From the NCBI GenBank assembly GCA_002245855.1, contig NOUX01000002.1, positions 62,001 through 126,000 of the forward strand: 64,000 bases of DNA, written 5' to 3'. Both the position numbers and the translations under genes were made by a program. Shown one piece after another: positions 28,101-36,717 of the stretch (its first letter is position 1; every line of letters begins with the position of its first letter). Source of the stretch: Sphingobacterium cellulitidis (GTDB taxonomy: Bacteria; Bacteroidota; Bacteroidia; Sphingobacteriales; Sphingobacteriaceae). The notes beneath the pieces are model-generated. The model was not told the origin of the DNA. It did no database searches and worked only from the letters and a program-made list of their open reading frames with translations.

Positions 28101-28149
28101 TTTCTTGATAGGAATATAAACCCTCAATACTTAAATATAATGGCAACAT
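25108..28149 (-). CDS. sbcC: Exonuclease SbcCD, ATPase subunit SbcC
   Basis: 1013 residues with Rad50-type architecture. The N-terminal half of the ATPase has GNVGSGKSSILEAI (Walker A, about 35-43) and IIIPQGQFKEFLEL (Q-loop). About 700 residues of coiled coil follow, broken near 503 by the zinc hook MPCPLCGALEHPEP (CxxC). The C-terminal half has the signature TLSGGQSFQASLCLALA near 910 and the Walker B FFIDEGFGTQD. With SbcD it opens hairpins and processes DNA ends. It starts two bases after the sbcD stop codon. Confidence 0.95.
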   Translation of the reverse strand: MLPLYLSIEGLYSYQEKQSIDFAELTEAGLFGIFGNVGSGKSSILEAISFVLYGDTERLNKTDKRAYNMMNLKSNQTMIVFEFLNFEKRKFRFVAQWRRRKNFDDTTPIERTAYEWIDGNWVPLESADGALLTNLSYANFRRTIIIPQGQFKEFLELKGKDRSEMMKEIFYLNKFDLGPKVGFLQAGNNRKLENLKGALSGFESISTEVLNQKKLEVEEAKKTLEQTKNDFQELQVKVQSLQEYKDKGIELHQKEGQFKELNSKKERVQQQEADLNRYERTSQAFKEPLNFLQSLNVERESLIHKIENFQIVKERQLQEIDAVEKEIAAIQHDYLNLNIFRAQTEDYRKLIQIKENEKKEKELETRLLKGTPFVERTKEAERNLAKKLEETEERLETVKSDKVDTSQLIEMEKWYHKKDTMDQQQKQSNRLLEQLTGEIEEEQRQFNKEGYTEDNWEQMIGNELKLIESDLNKLRDQETHLQVQAKLSRFATELQPGMPCPLCGALEHPEPMLANHVQDELQKIHQEKLSLEEKRVSFQKQKELLTRISFSLNSKRSSLAQIQQDIEGQSGNLSNHLSTFSWAGYSSDDTGAFEAQKERIKQSEQITAGLESEVKQLRLDLQKSQDNIQKFEKELDSIKAEIAVLQGVNAHSKESLQQLDFDQFKDVEYEELKQSKLNLDQKVIQVESGYLTLNQKLNTLKTKLAEIAGQYGSAKDQLSNFNQQIKVRQEQLAKLLREYNFADITQVQQIIQRPMPVEQMRKEIQQFYVRLEVLETQINSLQEFLKDKEFSEEELDTNSKLFEFKKEELELQLALTGGLEKELAHLTLEIGKKEKLLEEFEQLSARGANLKVLENLFKGNGFVNYVSSIHLRQMCEMANERFHRLTRNQLSLAVNENNEFEVIDYLNNGYRRSVKTLSGGQSFQASLCLALALAENIQSLNKSDRNFFFIDEGFGTQDSESINTVFDTLQYLHHENRVVGIISHVEELKERIPRSVTVEKDPESGSKAKASWN

Positions 28150-28151
28150 AC

Positions 28152-29378
28152 TTAATCTTCTTTTTCTAAGGTATTTGTAGAGACCTCATGAAATAAGGCC
28201 ATCAATTCTTCATTGGGCTCCTGACCATACTTGGATTTGAAATAGTCCTTGAACAAACTTTCCATATCCTGATCCAGATTAACCAATGACTTAGGTTGAT
28301 TTATTTCTTGTTTTTTACTGACTACAGGGATAATATGTATAATCCCTTCATGAGCTCCATGAATTCTTTTTAAATCACTGGAACTTAAAAAATTATCAGA
28401 TTCTATTGTAAGTTCTACTAAAGCATATTTATTGTCATGCAACCATCGCACTGCTTCATCGATATCCTTAAACCTAACCCGATGCAATGGCCTTCCCTTC
28501 TCTAAGGAAACTGTACGATATTGAGCTATTTTATTCGGCTCTAAATCTACAATAACCACCTGTTTCTTCTGACCGCTTTCCGAAAAAGAATAGGCTAATG
28601 GACTCCCAGGATAAATTACTGGTGCTGTACCCTGACCTATCTCATGGAATTTATGCAAGTGCCCTAAAGCTGTATATTGAATGGACCCCGGAATACTATC
28701 CGAATAAACCAGATCCGCAAAACCTAACCGTAATGGCTTCTCACCTTCTGGCTCCTCCAACACCTCAGCACCACGCTTCAACATATACAAATGCGTCGTC
28801 AAGATATTCACACCGTAAGAATCACAATATTGATTAGCTGTATCCAGCCATTTTTTCTTTAATACTTCCTGCAGCTGACTCGCCTTATCCTCATCCCCTA
28901 AATACTGTTTCAAGCGGATCTCATTCGCAAACGCAGTACTCAAAACCCGAATGGGATAATAGTATTTTGGAAGCTTTATCTCAACAAAACCTTCATCCAC
29001 TCGGAGGATATCAAAACTCCCTTCAACGGTAAGCGGATTGATCTTTAAATTAGGTTGACCAAAAAAGAAAATCCCCAATTCACGCGCAAGCGAATCTGGT
29101 GAATCTATTCGATCGGGTGAATCATGATTCCCCGCAATCGCAATCACTGGCCGCTTTCCGTTCTTGGATAACCTCTTTAATGTTCGATAAAGTAATTCTG
29201 TAGCTTCAACCGGTGGATTAAAAGTATCATATAGGTCACCTGATACGACTACAAGGTCTACATCCTCCCGATCTGCAATCTGACATATTTCGTCTAAGAC
29301 TTCTTTCTGTTCCTCAAGCCTAGAAAAGAAATCAAGCTTTTTACCCAGATGCCAATCTGCTGTATGTAATATGCGCAT
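28152..29378 (-). CDS. sbcD: Exonuclease SbcCD, nuclease subunit SbcD
   Basis: 408 residues, a Mre11-type calcineurin-like phosphoesterase. Metal-binding motifs are visible: ILHTADWHLGK (Asp and His at 7-9), VVSGDLYDTFNPP, IAGNHDSPDR, ILTTHLYM and ALGHLHKFHEI. Transcribed first in the sbcDC operon, 2 bases before sbcC. It cuts palindromic and protein-blocked DNA ends in complex with SbcC. Confidence 0.95.
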   Translation of the reverse strand: MRILHTADWHLGKKLDFFSRLEEQKEVLDEICQIADREDVDLVVVSGDLYDTFNPPVEATELLYRTLKRLSKNGKRPVIAIAGNHDSPDRIDSPDSLARELGIFFFGQPNLKINPLTVEGSFDILRVDEGFVEIKLPKYYYPIRVLSTAFANEIRLKQYLGDEDKASQLQEVLKKKWLDTANQYCDSYGVNILTTHLYMLKRGAEVLEEPEGEKPLRLGFADLVYSDSIPGSIQYTALGHLHKFHEIGQGTAPVIYPGSPLAYSFSESGQKKQVVIVDLEPNKIAQYRTVSLEKGRPLHRVRFKDIDEAVRWLHDNKYALVELTIESDNFLSSSDLKRIHGAHEGIIHIIPVVSKKQEINQPKSLVNLDQDMESLFKDYFKSKYGQEPNEELMALFHEVSTNTLEKED

Positions 29379-29482
29379 TTACAATAAATCTGTTATGGTG
29401 AATGTTAAAAATACAGATTTTTATCTTTGAAAAGGGTTAAGAAATGTGAAAGATTTTTAGGGTTTATGGCTTCTTTCAAACC

Positions 29483-29758
29483 TTAATGGTCAGAGTGACC
29501 TAAGGACTTTTCCGGATTAACTATATTGCGAACCAACTGCTTAAGCTCCTTAATCTCCGGAAATCTACCCGCACGTTTGCGGTCAAAAATTATTTCGTCA
29601 TTCACAAATACCGTGTAACGACCACTAATCTCACTCGGCTCCAAATTAACCGACTGTAAATCATCCACAAAGGTGGTTAAAAGCTCCTGAGCCATATATG
29701 CTGCACGAAGCATCCAACCACATTTGGGACAATATGTTATCCGAACTATCGCTTTCAC
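29483..29758 (-). CDS. SelT/SelW/SelH (Rdx) family thioredoxin-like protein
   Basis: 91 residues, a single Rdx fold. The redox motif CPKCGW (Cys10/Cys13) is the cysteine form of the selenoprotein W site. RYTVFVNDEIIFDRKRAGRFPEIKEL is the usual second half. Likely a cytoplasmic thiol redox protein; partner unknown. It follows the diheme cytochrome gene by 14 bases on the same strand. The C-terminal GHSDH adds two His. Confidence 0.88.
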   Translation of the reverse strand: MKAIVRITYCPKCGWMLRAAYMAQELLTTFVDDLQSVNLEPSEISGRYTVFVNDEIIFDRKRAGRFPEIKELKQLVRNIVNPEKSLGHSDH

Positions 29759-29772
29759 TGAATCTGTATAAA

Positions 29773-30168
29773 CTATTGTTTTACAACAGTGAATGCATCA
29801 GTTTTCCCATTATGACAGGTGTTACATGATACATTGTAAACAACGCCATCGTAGGCTTTATTGAAATGTTTCTTATTGATCTGTTTAGTCATTTTTATCA
29901 TGTGTCTAGCAATATCCTTTTTCGGGTTTGCATCGGACGCAAAATCCAAACCTTTTTCGCCATTTGGCTTCGGAGCATGACAATGATTACATTTTACGCC
30001 TAGAGCCATATTAAACGACTTCATTGTACTATCAAGCGCTTCATGACTAATGTTCTTTGGAAGTACCTTGAGATTCTGTGGCTTTTCTTCCTGCCCACCA
30101 ACATGAAAGGCACTAAGTCCAATAACTAGGGCTAATAAACTAAATAAGGTAACGGCTTTTCTCTTCAT
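29773..30168 (-). CDS. Periplasmic diheme c-type cytochrome (RC-cytochrome-like)
   Basis: 131 residues. N-terminal hydrophobic segment (TLFSLLALVIGLSAF) is a signal or anchor. Two heme c sites are visible, CNHCH at 60-64 and CNTCH at 115-119. The preceding LKVLPKNISHEALDSTMKSF matches the photosynthetic reaction-centre cytochrome c family as used by non-photosynthetic Bacteroidota. An electron-transfer role in the periplasm is likely; the donor and acceptor are unknown. Confidence 0.87.
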   Translation of the reverse strand: MKRKAVTLFSLLALVIGLSAFHVGGQEEKPQNLKVLPKNISHEALDSTMKSFNMALGVKCNHCHAPKPNGEKGLDFASDANPKKDIARHMIKMTKQINKKHFNKAYDGVVYNVSCNTCHNGKTDAFTVVKQ

Positions 30169-30378
30169 ATCGCTTTGATTAATAATACTTAAGCAATTTA
30201 TGAAAAATAATTGAATTGTAATATAAATGTCATGAAAAAATATAACAAACTACTATACAATAATTTACATAACTTCATTTTGTTTAAAACTTCTTTGTTT
30301 CTATCTTGCAAGCCTTGATTTTTAACTGACTTAAGAAACCAGATTTCTACCATCTGGACATAAACTCGAAAGAAAACT

Positions 30379-31068
30379 ATGTATAAATCATTTTTGCTTT
30401 TGTTTGCTCTCTGCTTAGGATTCACTTTCTCAGCTTCTGCTCAATTAAAAGCTGTCAAATCAAAAACCGGATATTCCTATTTGGTCAGAACCCCTAATAA
30501 CATAAAAACGGATGAAAAAATTCCAGTGATTATCTTCTTACATGGAAGAAGTCTGTCGGGACATGATTTAAACCGTGTAAAACGTTATGGGGTGCTGCGA
30601 GCAATTGAAAGAGGCAAAGATCTGGATGCGATTGTTGTTGCTCCCCAAACCTCCAATGGTTGGGATCCCGACAAGGTGGTCGATGTCCTTGATGAAGTCC
30701 TTAAGAATTACCCTGCCGATGAGCATCGGGTTTATGTCTGTGGAATGAGTATGGGGGGATACGGAACAATGGATGTAGCTGGTAAATACCCAGAGCGTTT
30801 TGCAGCTGCTGTTGCCATCTGTGGTGGCGGAACAGTAAGCTATGCTTGTAACCTGACCCAAGTCCCTTTGTGGATTCAACACGGAAGTGCCGATAGAGCA
30901 GTACCTGCATCCGAATCTAAAAAAATCTATAACGCCATTAAAAAATGTAACAATAAAGCCGATGCTACCCTGACGATCATCCCTGGAGGAACCCATGGTA
31001 GCGTGGAAAGTTTATTTCATGGAGAAAAGATTTACGACTTTATGTTTAAACACAGTAAAGGCTCATAA
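30379..31068 (+). CDS. Secreted alpha/beta-hydrolase (predicted esterase/peptidase)
   Basis: 229 residues. Signal peptide ends at FSASAQ (about residue 22). The hydrolase fold shows IFLHGRSLSGHD (oxyanion), the nucleophile elbow YVCGMSMGGYGT (Ser124), then IQHGSADRAVP (Asp) and PGGTHGSVESL (His). It resembles the COG4099-type predicted peptidase and PHB-depolymerase-like esterases. Substrate is unknown. The gene 46 bases downstream is on the same strand. Confidence 0.85.
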   Translation: MYKSFLLLFALCLGFTFSASAQLKAVKSKTGYSYLVRTPNNIKTDEKIPVIIFLHGRSLSGHDLNRVKRYGVLRAIERGKDLDAIVVAPQTSNGWDPDKVVDVLDEVLKNYPADEHRVYVCGMSMGGYGTMDVAGKYPERFAAAVAICGGGTVSYACNLTQVPLWIQHGSADRAVPASESKKIYNAIKKCNNKADATLTIIPGGTHGSVESLFHGEKIYDFMFKHSKGS

Positions 31069-31114
31069 TAAAGTATTTGCACAATATCAATTAAACAAAT
31101 AGAGAAGGATCAAT

Positions 31115-31621
31115 ATGCGTGTTGAGGTAAAGGATAGGATGCAATCTGGCTATGTTTATGAAAGAACGGAGCCTATTGGTAAAAACTTTCACCTGGACTT
31201 CAAACCCCAGCTTAGCCCAGCGGAAATGCTGGAATTAGGTGTGTTCAACGGAAAATATCTAAATGACTGCCAAGATGAATTCCCTAAAGAATGGTTTACC
31301 AATGCTAAATTATATCAGGGGGACAATAAAGCAGGAGATCCCAGTCTAAACTATTTTAAAATCAGGGCTTCACAGCCTCTTTCCATGTGGCAAATGAAAG
31401 GTTGGATTCACCCTCAAGACCCTAGAGGCTGGTTTCAATGGTATTGCCGCTATTACATGGGTAGAAGGTCCGAAGATGATGATAGACAAATCAAACGCTG
31501 GAAAGCCTTTAAACGGCACCTAAGTCAGGTTAAATACAACTGTGCATTTGCTGACCATCAGTGTAGGCCTAAACAAAGACAAGCACTTTTACATTGGGCC
31601 TATGATAGCATTAATTTATAG
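31115..31621 (+). CDS. Conserved protein of unknown function, Trp/aromatic-rich
   Basis: 168 residues, no signal peptide or membrane segment. Striking blocks are FHLDFKPQLSPAEMLELGVF, GKYLNDCQDEFPKEWF, WQMKGWIHPQDPRGWFQWYC, and a basic end with RQIKRWKAFKRHLSQV and CRPKQRQALLHWAYDS. It resembles a widespread uncharacterised cytoplasmic family with no assigned role. Coding potential is clear; function is not. Confidence 0.7.
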   Translation: MRVEVKDRMQSGYVYERTEPIGKNFHLDFKPQLSPAEMLELGVFNGKYLNDCQDEFPKEWFTNAKLYQGDNKAGDPSLNYFKIRASQPLSMWQMKGWIHPQDPRGWFQWYCRYYMGRRSEDDDRQIKRWKAFKRHLSQVKYNCAFADHQCRPKQRQALLHWAYDSINL

Positions 31622-31624
31622 CCT

Positions 31625-32422
31625 TTAAAAGGTACAGGCATAGGTGATTTGAACTTGTCTCCCATTATAGCTGGGAATAAATATGGATGGATACTTCTTT
31701 TTTTGCCACCGTTCTTCCAAAGTTGGTAACATCCAATAAGCCATTTTGGTACTTAGTATCCCTACTCCAGCCCCCATCACAACATCGGATAACCAATGCC
31801 TATTGTTATACATCCTAAAAAAACCTGTTCCCGCAGCTAATGTATACGCCCCGATTCCATACCATATCGATTGATGCCTGTATTCTTGCCAAATCAATTC
31901 TGCACCAACAAATGCTGTAGCCGTATGCCCCGATGGAAAGGAATTCATTGATGAAAAATCTGGCCGCATCATAGGCATACTCTTCTTCATTAAATTCACC
32001 GTAGTGCCCATAATGATATGTGAAACAGTAGCTGTAAAAAATCGAGACCTTAAGCTATGCTTCGCTTCAACTCCCATAACATCCAAAGCAAAATATGCCC
32101 CGGTGGATGCATATTGGGTGAAATCATCAATATGTACTCGTTGGGGTCGATTGTATTGTAAGTTTTCCTTTATGATCTCATTCTGACGCTGCAAATACGG
32201 ACTTTTCACCGAAGCTATCCCATATGATATTAAACCAATTGGAGCAATTAAATCCACTTTTAAAACCCTATTGGAAAAACTGTTCCTTGTCGAAATCATG
32301 GAATTGATCTTTAAACTATCTTGCTGACAAAAGCACAAGCCTCCATCTAACAGAAAAATAATTAAGACAAGAAAACGAATTATAGGCGAACAATTTAAGT
32401 GCATATTGCTCATAAACTTCAA
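31625..32422 (-). CDS. PAP2 family phosphatase
   Basis: 265 residues. Signal-like N-terminus (FLVLIIFLLDGGLCFCQ) and a few membrane segments. The three phosphatase motifs are present: KKSMPMMRP (K-x6-RP), SFPSGHTATAF (PSGH) and RMYNNRHWLSDVVMG (R-x5-H-x3-D). It would dephosphorylate a lipid such as undecaprenyl pyrophosphate or phosphatidate, or a lipid A group, on the periplasmic side. Three ATGs lie within seven codons, so the exact start is open. It converges with the previous gene, with 3 bases between. Confidence 0.88.
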   Translation of the reverse strand: MKFMSNMHLNCSPIIRFLVLIIFLLDGGLCFCQQDSLKINSMISTRNSFSNRVLKVDLIAPIGLISYGIASVKSPYLQRQNEIIKENLQYNRPQRVHIDDFTQYASTGAYFALDVMGVEAKHSLRSRFFTATVSHIIMGTTVNLMKKSMPMMRPDFSSMNSFPSGHTATAFVGAELIWQEYRHQSIWYGIGAYTLAAGTGFFRMYNNRHWLSDVVMGAGVGILSTKMAYWMLPTLEERWQKKKYPSIFIPSYNGRQVQITYACTF

Positions 32423-32726
32423 TAATTTGGGTCTATACTAATAATTGGAAGAAACAAAATTCAACTTAATATCCTAGTATTTAATAATTGAATTAGTACA
32501 CCTAATTTATTATTAAAAATCAATAAACAAAATAGTAGAGATAACTTTTATTGACAAAAACATTCAATCTTATTAATTATTTTACCTATAAGTAGGTTTT
32601 AAATGACAAAAAAATTAGCTTCGATTCAATACAATACTTGGTTCATTTATATAAATCAACCATACTTCCATATAATAATCCTACCATTATCAGCATTCTT
32701 AGTTTAGATTTATAAACAGAATTTTT
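32423..32726. other. AT-rich gap with one palindromic site
   Basis: No coding sequence is visible. ACCTA-TAAG-TAGGT at 32584-32597 is a perfect 5-base inverted repeat, 129 bases before the disrupted gene; a similar site lies at 36636. Confidence 0.4.
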
Positions 32727-33518
32727 ATGAAATCAATCATCAGTTTAATCATCATTGCTATGAATTTGAATTTTGAATCCTATGACTCAGCTAGTAACGA
32801 GGATGCCTTGGAATTTTTAAGAGAAACTCAGATCCTAGAAGAATTTTACTCAGCAATTGAACCTTTTAATCCTTAAAAGATTGACGCTGATGATTCTTCT
32901 AATCTGTTGTTAAACTATAAAAAGGAATATAGTAGAACTGCTCTTGATAATCGTTTGATAAAAATCGTTGAATCGACCTATTCAGAAACAGAATTAAAAG
33001 GGTTCCAGTCCATGAATGCAGATGAAATCTATAATTTCAATCAAGATAAGTTCAAAACTGTTGAAAAAGGCGTTGAGAAATTATACGATGAAGTATATAT
33101 TGAAGGAAATCGAATTATTGCTGGGGTTGAAATAATCGATACGCCAAATCAGGCAAAACCATTTGAATTCTTCATAATCAATCGTAAAAATGGGTTATAT
33201 CTAGTCACTTCTTACGATAGCTATCTGCCTCAAAACATACAAATACCAAAAGAACCCTTCATTTCGGCTTCACAATTCACCTCCGTCGTTCCCAATGGAC
33301 AACAAGTAATCATAGGATTAAATGAAATTGACAAAGAAAACTTTGCCCAACTCCTATCTAAGAATCAGCAGGAAAAGATTACTCTAATTATTAATAATAG
33401 AATAATTAACGTCATTCCCTTTGAATCCGTAACCCAAAATAATGTCATGGTCATCAATAGTCCTTGGTCAGAAGAAAAACTGATAGAATTCTCTAATCAG
33501 ATTAAAAACGAAAATTAA
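32727..33518 (+). pseudogene. Secreted protein with SecDF-P1-like C-terminal domain, broken by an in-frame stop
   Basis: One frame runs from the ATG at 32727 to the TAA at 33516-33518 and is interrupted only by TAA at 32874-32876. The first 49 codons start with a hydrophobic leader (MKSIISLIIIAMNLNFES). The remaining 213 codons are fully open and end with a part (GQQVIIGLNEIDKENFAQLL, then ITLIINNRIINVIPFES and SEEKLIEFSNQI) that resembles the P1 head subdomain of SecD/SecDF. Restart at TTG 32907 or at an ATG near 33015 could still make the C-terminal part, but without a signal. The ankyrin gene follows 15 bases later. Confidence 0.65.
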
Positions 33519-33533
33519 TAAAAACTCAATATT

Positions 33534-34730
33534 ATGTTTGAAAAGACTCCTTTGATAGTAGCTATTTCAAATGGCGACATGGAAAATGCAACAAAATTAT
33601 ATGAACAAGGTGAGAGAATCCCTCAGAGCCCGCATTCCTTTGATTATTCCCAACTTTATGATACCATCATCCGAAAAAATGGGTTTGAATTAATCGGCTT
33701 AATGTCCGAAAATAAAGAAATTGAAAAAGACATTTACATGCTTGAAAAATTGGATGATACTATATTTTCCAAGTTAATCAAAGTAAAAAGCCCGAAAGAA
33801 GATTTTATAGAGTTCTTCAAGGACTTCATTGGTAGTTCGGACAACATTAATGATGAAGTTTCGGGAGAAACCTTATTAAGTCATGCTATTAATAACGCTG
33901 CTGATCCAGCAATAATTCAAGCACTTATAGACTCAGGATGTCGGGTAGATTTTAAAAACCAAGCAGAGGATAACCTTATCAATTTAAGCATCAAAAAACA
34001 CGGCTTGACTCCACAAAATCTAGCAAAATATCTCGAAATATTTGCCAATGAGGGCTTAGATATCAATGAAACGAATAAACAAGGCAAAACCGCTTTACAT
34101 ATCGCATTAGAAAGCAATAAGCCACATGCGTTGGAAGCATTGCTACAAAATGGGGCTAACCCTAATCAGCAAGATAATGAAGGTCAATCCGCATTTTTTA
34201 TCGCTGTATCTCAAAAAGCCGACCTTGAACAATACAGTAAACTTGCTGAATACGATAGCATGGATTTTGAACAAACAAATAATCGGGGTGTAAAAGCTTT
34301 ACATGAATATCTCCGCACATTAGAAGGCTACAATGCCGACAATCCAGGTTTATTAATGCGAATGATTGAGGATGGTGCCGATTTAAATAGCACATCCCCA
34401 TATTATGAAAATGAATTATCCGCTTGGAACTGGATTGCTCAAAAAAACGCAGGATTGTTTGAAAAGGTATTCCATGCGACTCAACCTGAAGTTAACGAGC
34501 AAGATGATTTTGGTAATACCTTATTACATTTAGTCGTTATGAAAGATAGTAACCATGACCAGAATCAAGCAAAAGAAACTTATAAGAAAGTGAAATTACT
34601 ACTGGATTCCGGAGCACGCCCAAGCATTGTAAATAATCAAGAGCAATCTGCCATGATGCTTGCTTCGCAAGATAATCTCAAAGCGAAAACCGTGGAAATC
34701 TTATTAATTGCTCAACAAAAAGAAAATTAA
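33534..34730 (+). CDS. Ankyrin-repeat protein
   Basis: 398 residues, no signal peptide. Ankyrin repeats start at the first residues (TPLIVAISNGDMENATKLYEQG) and recur with SGETLLSHAINNAADPAIIQALIDSG, GKTALHIALESNKPHALEALLQNGANPNQ and FGNTLLHLVVMKDSNH. The middle repeats are degenerate. It probably binds a protein partner in the cytoplasm. It shares its frame with the next ankyrin gene, separated by one stop codon and one further codon, so the two may once have been a single gene or are coupled. Confidence 0.8.
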   Translation: MFEKTPLIVAISNGDMENATKLYEQGERIPQSPHSFDYSQLYDTIIRKNGFELIGLMSENKEIEKDIYMLEKLDDTIFSKLIKVKSPKEDFIEFFKDFIGSSDNINDEVSGETLLSHAINNAADPAIIQALIDSGCRVDFKNQAEDNLINLSIKKHGLTPQNLAKYLEIFANEGLDINETNKQGKTALHIALESNKPHALEALLQNGANPNQQDNEGQSAFFIAVSQKADLEQYSKLAEYDSMDFEQTNNRGVKALHEYLRTLEGYNADNPGLLMRMIEDGADLNSTSPYYENELSAWNWIAQKNAGLFEKVFHATQPEVNEQDDFGNTLLHLVVMKDSNHDQNQAKETYKKVKLLLDSGARPSIVNNQEQSAMMLASQDNLKAKTVEILLIAQQKEN

Positions 34731-34733
34731 CTT

Positions 34734-36076
34734 ATGTCAATGTCATTTATTATCGCCTGCGAGGGCGGAAAAAGAAAAATAGCAGAATTACTATTAGAAA
34801 ATAAAGAAGTAGATGTCACCTATACAGATGAAAAAGGTCGAACGGCTTTACATTATGCCGCCCATAGAGGATACTTGGACCTAGTAAAAGTCCTTGTAGA
34901 AGAGGGCGCAGACATCGATTATGAAGATCAACAAGGCGAAACTCCCTATTCTTTGCTTGCCTCCAAAAACAAAAGCAAACTGCCCTTTACCTTATTGAGC
35001 AAGGTGCAAGAGTCGACCTCAATGATTTAAAAGGAAATAGTTTATTACACTTAACCGCAGCTACAGGACAGGCTGATGTTGTCAAGGAATTGATTGAAAA
35101 AGGATTGGATGTCAATGCCATGAACAATAATACCGAAACTCCATTAATGCTTGCTGTCCTTAATCGAAGTACGGAAGTCGCCAAAATATTACTTGAAAAT
35201 TCTGCCGATCCGAATAGCAGTAATAAATCAGGTAATTCAGCCCTTTTATTAGCCGTAAAAAATAGACAACTTCCCATGATTGAGCTTTTACTCAAAAATG
35301 GTGCTGATGTCAACCAAGTCAATCAATTCGGAGAATCTGCCATTTTGGTCGCCTGTTATGAAGGAAATAAGGCTATGGTTAAAGCATTATTGGACAATGG
35401 GGCCGATGTTGGAATCAGTTCCTCAGAAGGAGTTTCCCCAATTTGGTATGCCTGTGCTCATAATCAAAAAGAAATTGTCACCTTATTATTGGATCAAGGG
35501 TTAGATGTCAATCATAGTCGCCCAGTATCAGGAAACGATCAGGCTATGTACGGCTATCTCGATTATGTTGAAACTAACAACAATCTCTCCATGGATGCAC
35601 AATTCAATTTTAAAGTCAACGAGGCCCAAGGTGGAGAAAGCTTATTGCAACATGCTGTGAAAAATGGACACTTGAGCATGGTAAAACTATTGGTAGACCG
35701 TGGAGCAGATATCAATATTCAGGACGAATCCGGAAATACTGCTTTACATTATGCTGCTGCCAATGGTAAAAAAGATGTACTGAAATTTCTATTGGAAAAC
35801 AATGCAGACCCTCAATTGGTTAATGTTAAAGAACAAAAAGCAATTGATTATTCCAATATCAAAGGATTTAATGAGATCACGGCCTTATTAATTCAATTTG
35901 GCTCTTCTAAAGGCAAGGAGGTCGCTGCACAGCAAAGTAATTCTACCCCTGCTAATTCTTCGCCTGCTGCAGTTGATAAAAAGAAAGCGCTGATGGATTT
36001 AAAAGAATTATTGGATGCTGGTATATTGACGCAAGAAGAATTTGATCAAGAAAAAAGCAAGATTCTCGCAAGTTAA
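34734..36076 (+). pseudogene. Ankyrin-repeat protein with C-terminal SHOCT domain, frameshifted
   Basis: The first frame (from ATG 34734) gives one good repeat, GRTALHYAAHRGYLDLVKVL, then the next repeat reads GETPYSLLASKNK and loses register in the A-rich stretch 34965-34975. In the -1 frame the repeat continues as KQTALYLIEQGARVDLND and the remaining repeats run cleanly to 36076 (GNSALLLAVKNRQLPMIELL, GNTALHYAAANGKKDVLKFL). Adding back one base restores the normal repeat length. The last 30 residues, LMDLKELLDAGILTQEEFDQ then EKSKIL, are a SHOCT domain. It may be a recent mutation, a phase-variable tract or an assembly error. The downstream part alone could start at TTG 35090. Confidence 0.72.
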
Positions 36077-36113
36077 TTTTTAGTCATTTACGTCAAAAAG
36101 AAAAAATCAAAAT

Positions 36114-36614
36114 ATGGAAACAACAAATTTTAATTACAGCCAGGATAAATTAAAGAAAATGGCGTTTTATTTCCTAATCATAGGAGTTGTGGGCGTTGGA
36201 TTTGTCTACTATAGCTGGTTTATTAAGACCGAGGGCCTAGTTTTCGGCAGATACAGCAGTATATTCATTGCTCTCCTAGGTTTTGGAGCATTCATTTACA
36301 TGAAGTTATTTGGTAAAAAATCAGATGAAATTGCCCTTAGCATTGGCGCTAATGGAATAACCGGCAATACTACTCCTGTAGCCAAAGCTGCCGGACTTAT
36401 TGAATGGAATGATATTGTAAATATCTACAATGAAGGAAAATACGTTGATCTTGAAATCCGTGACCCTCAGAAATATGCCGATAGAATGAAGAACTTTTTT
36501 GTTCGGGATACCTTCATGAAAACAATGCAAGGTTTTATTCGAATTTCAATCGCCGAAATAGATGTCACTAACCAAGAAATTGATCAAACGATACGCAAAT
36601 ATCAAAGGCCCTGA
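36114..36614 (+). CDS. STM3941-like two-TM membrane protein
   Basis: 166 residues. Two membrane helices near the N-terminus (FYFLIIGVVGVGFVYY and SIFIALLGFGAFIYM) are followed by a cytoplasmic domain with LSIGANGITGNTTPVAKAAG, LIEWNDIVNIYNEGKYVDLEI and a conserved end, pointing to the STM3941 family (PH-like domain behind two helices). Function unknown; it closes the ankyrin cassette and starts 37 bases after it. Confidence 0.68.
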   Translation: METTNFNYSQDKLKKMAFYFLIIGVVGVGFVYYSWFIKTEGLVFGRYSSIFIALLGFGAFIYMKLFGKKSDEIALSIGANGITGNTTPVAKAAGLIEWNDIVNIYNEGKYVDLEIRDPQKYADRMKNFFVRDTFMKTMQGFIRISIAEIDVTNQEIDQTIRKYQRP

Positions 36615-36635
36615 GCATAATTACCACATATCATT

Positions 36636-36650
36636 ACCTATAAACAGGTA
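36636..36650. promoter_or_regulatory. Palindromic ACCT..AGGT site
   Basis: TTACCTATAAACAGGTAT near 36634-36651 is an imperfect inverted repeat of the same type as 32584-32597. It lies 68 bases before the lipoprotein gene. Confidence 0.25.
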
Positions 36651-36687
36651 TTTTCCGGATAAATAAACCCGATGAGTTTTTATATTT

Positions 36688-36695
36688 TAGATTTG
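36688..36695 (+). promoter_or_regulatory. -7 box (TAGATTTG) of the lipoprotein gene
   Basis: An exact TAnnTTTG 22 bases before the ATG at 36718. No clear -33 box. Confidence 0.45.
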
Positions 36696-36717
36696 TAGGA
36701 AACAACAAAATCCTAAT

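Noticed and set aside
29422..29429. TATCTTTG promoter box upstream of sbcD
   Set aside because: It is on the plus strand while sbcD is on the minus strand, and no plus-strand gene follows.
34965..34975. Programmed -1 frameshift in the ankyrin gene
   Set aside because: No canonical X-XXY-YYZ slippery heptamer in the reading frame and no obvious downstream stimulator; a one-base loss explains it more simply.
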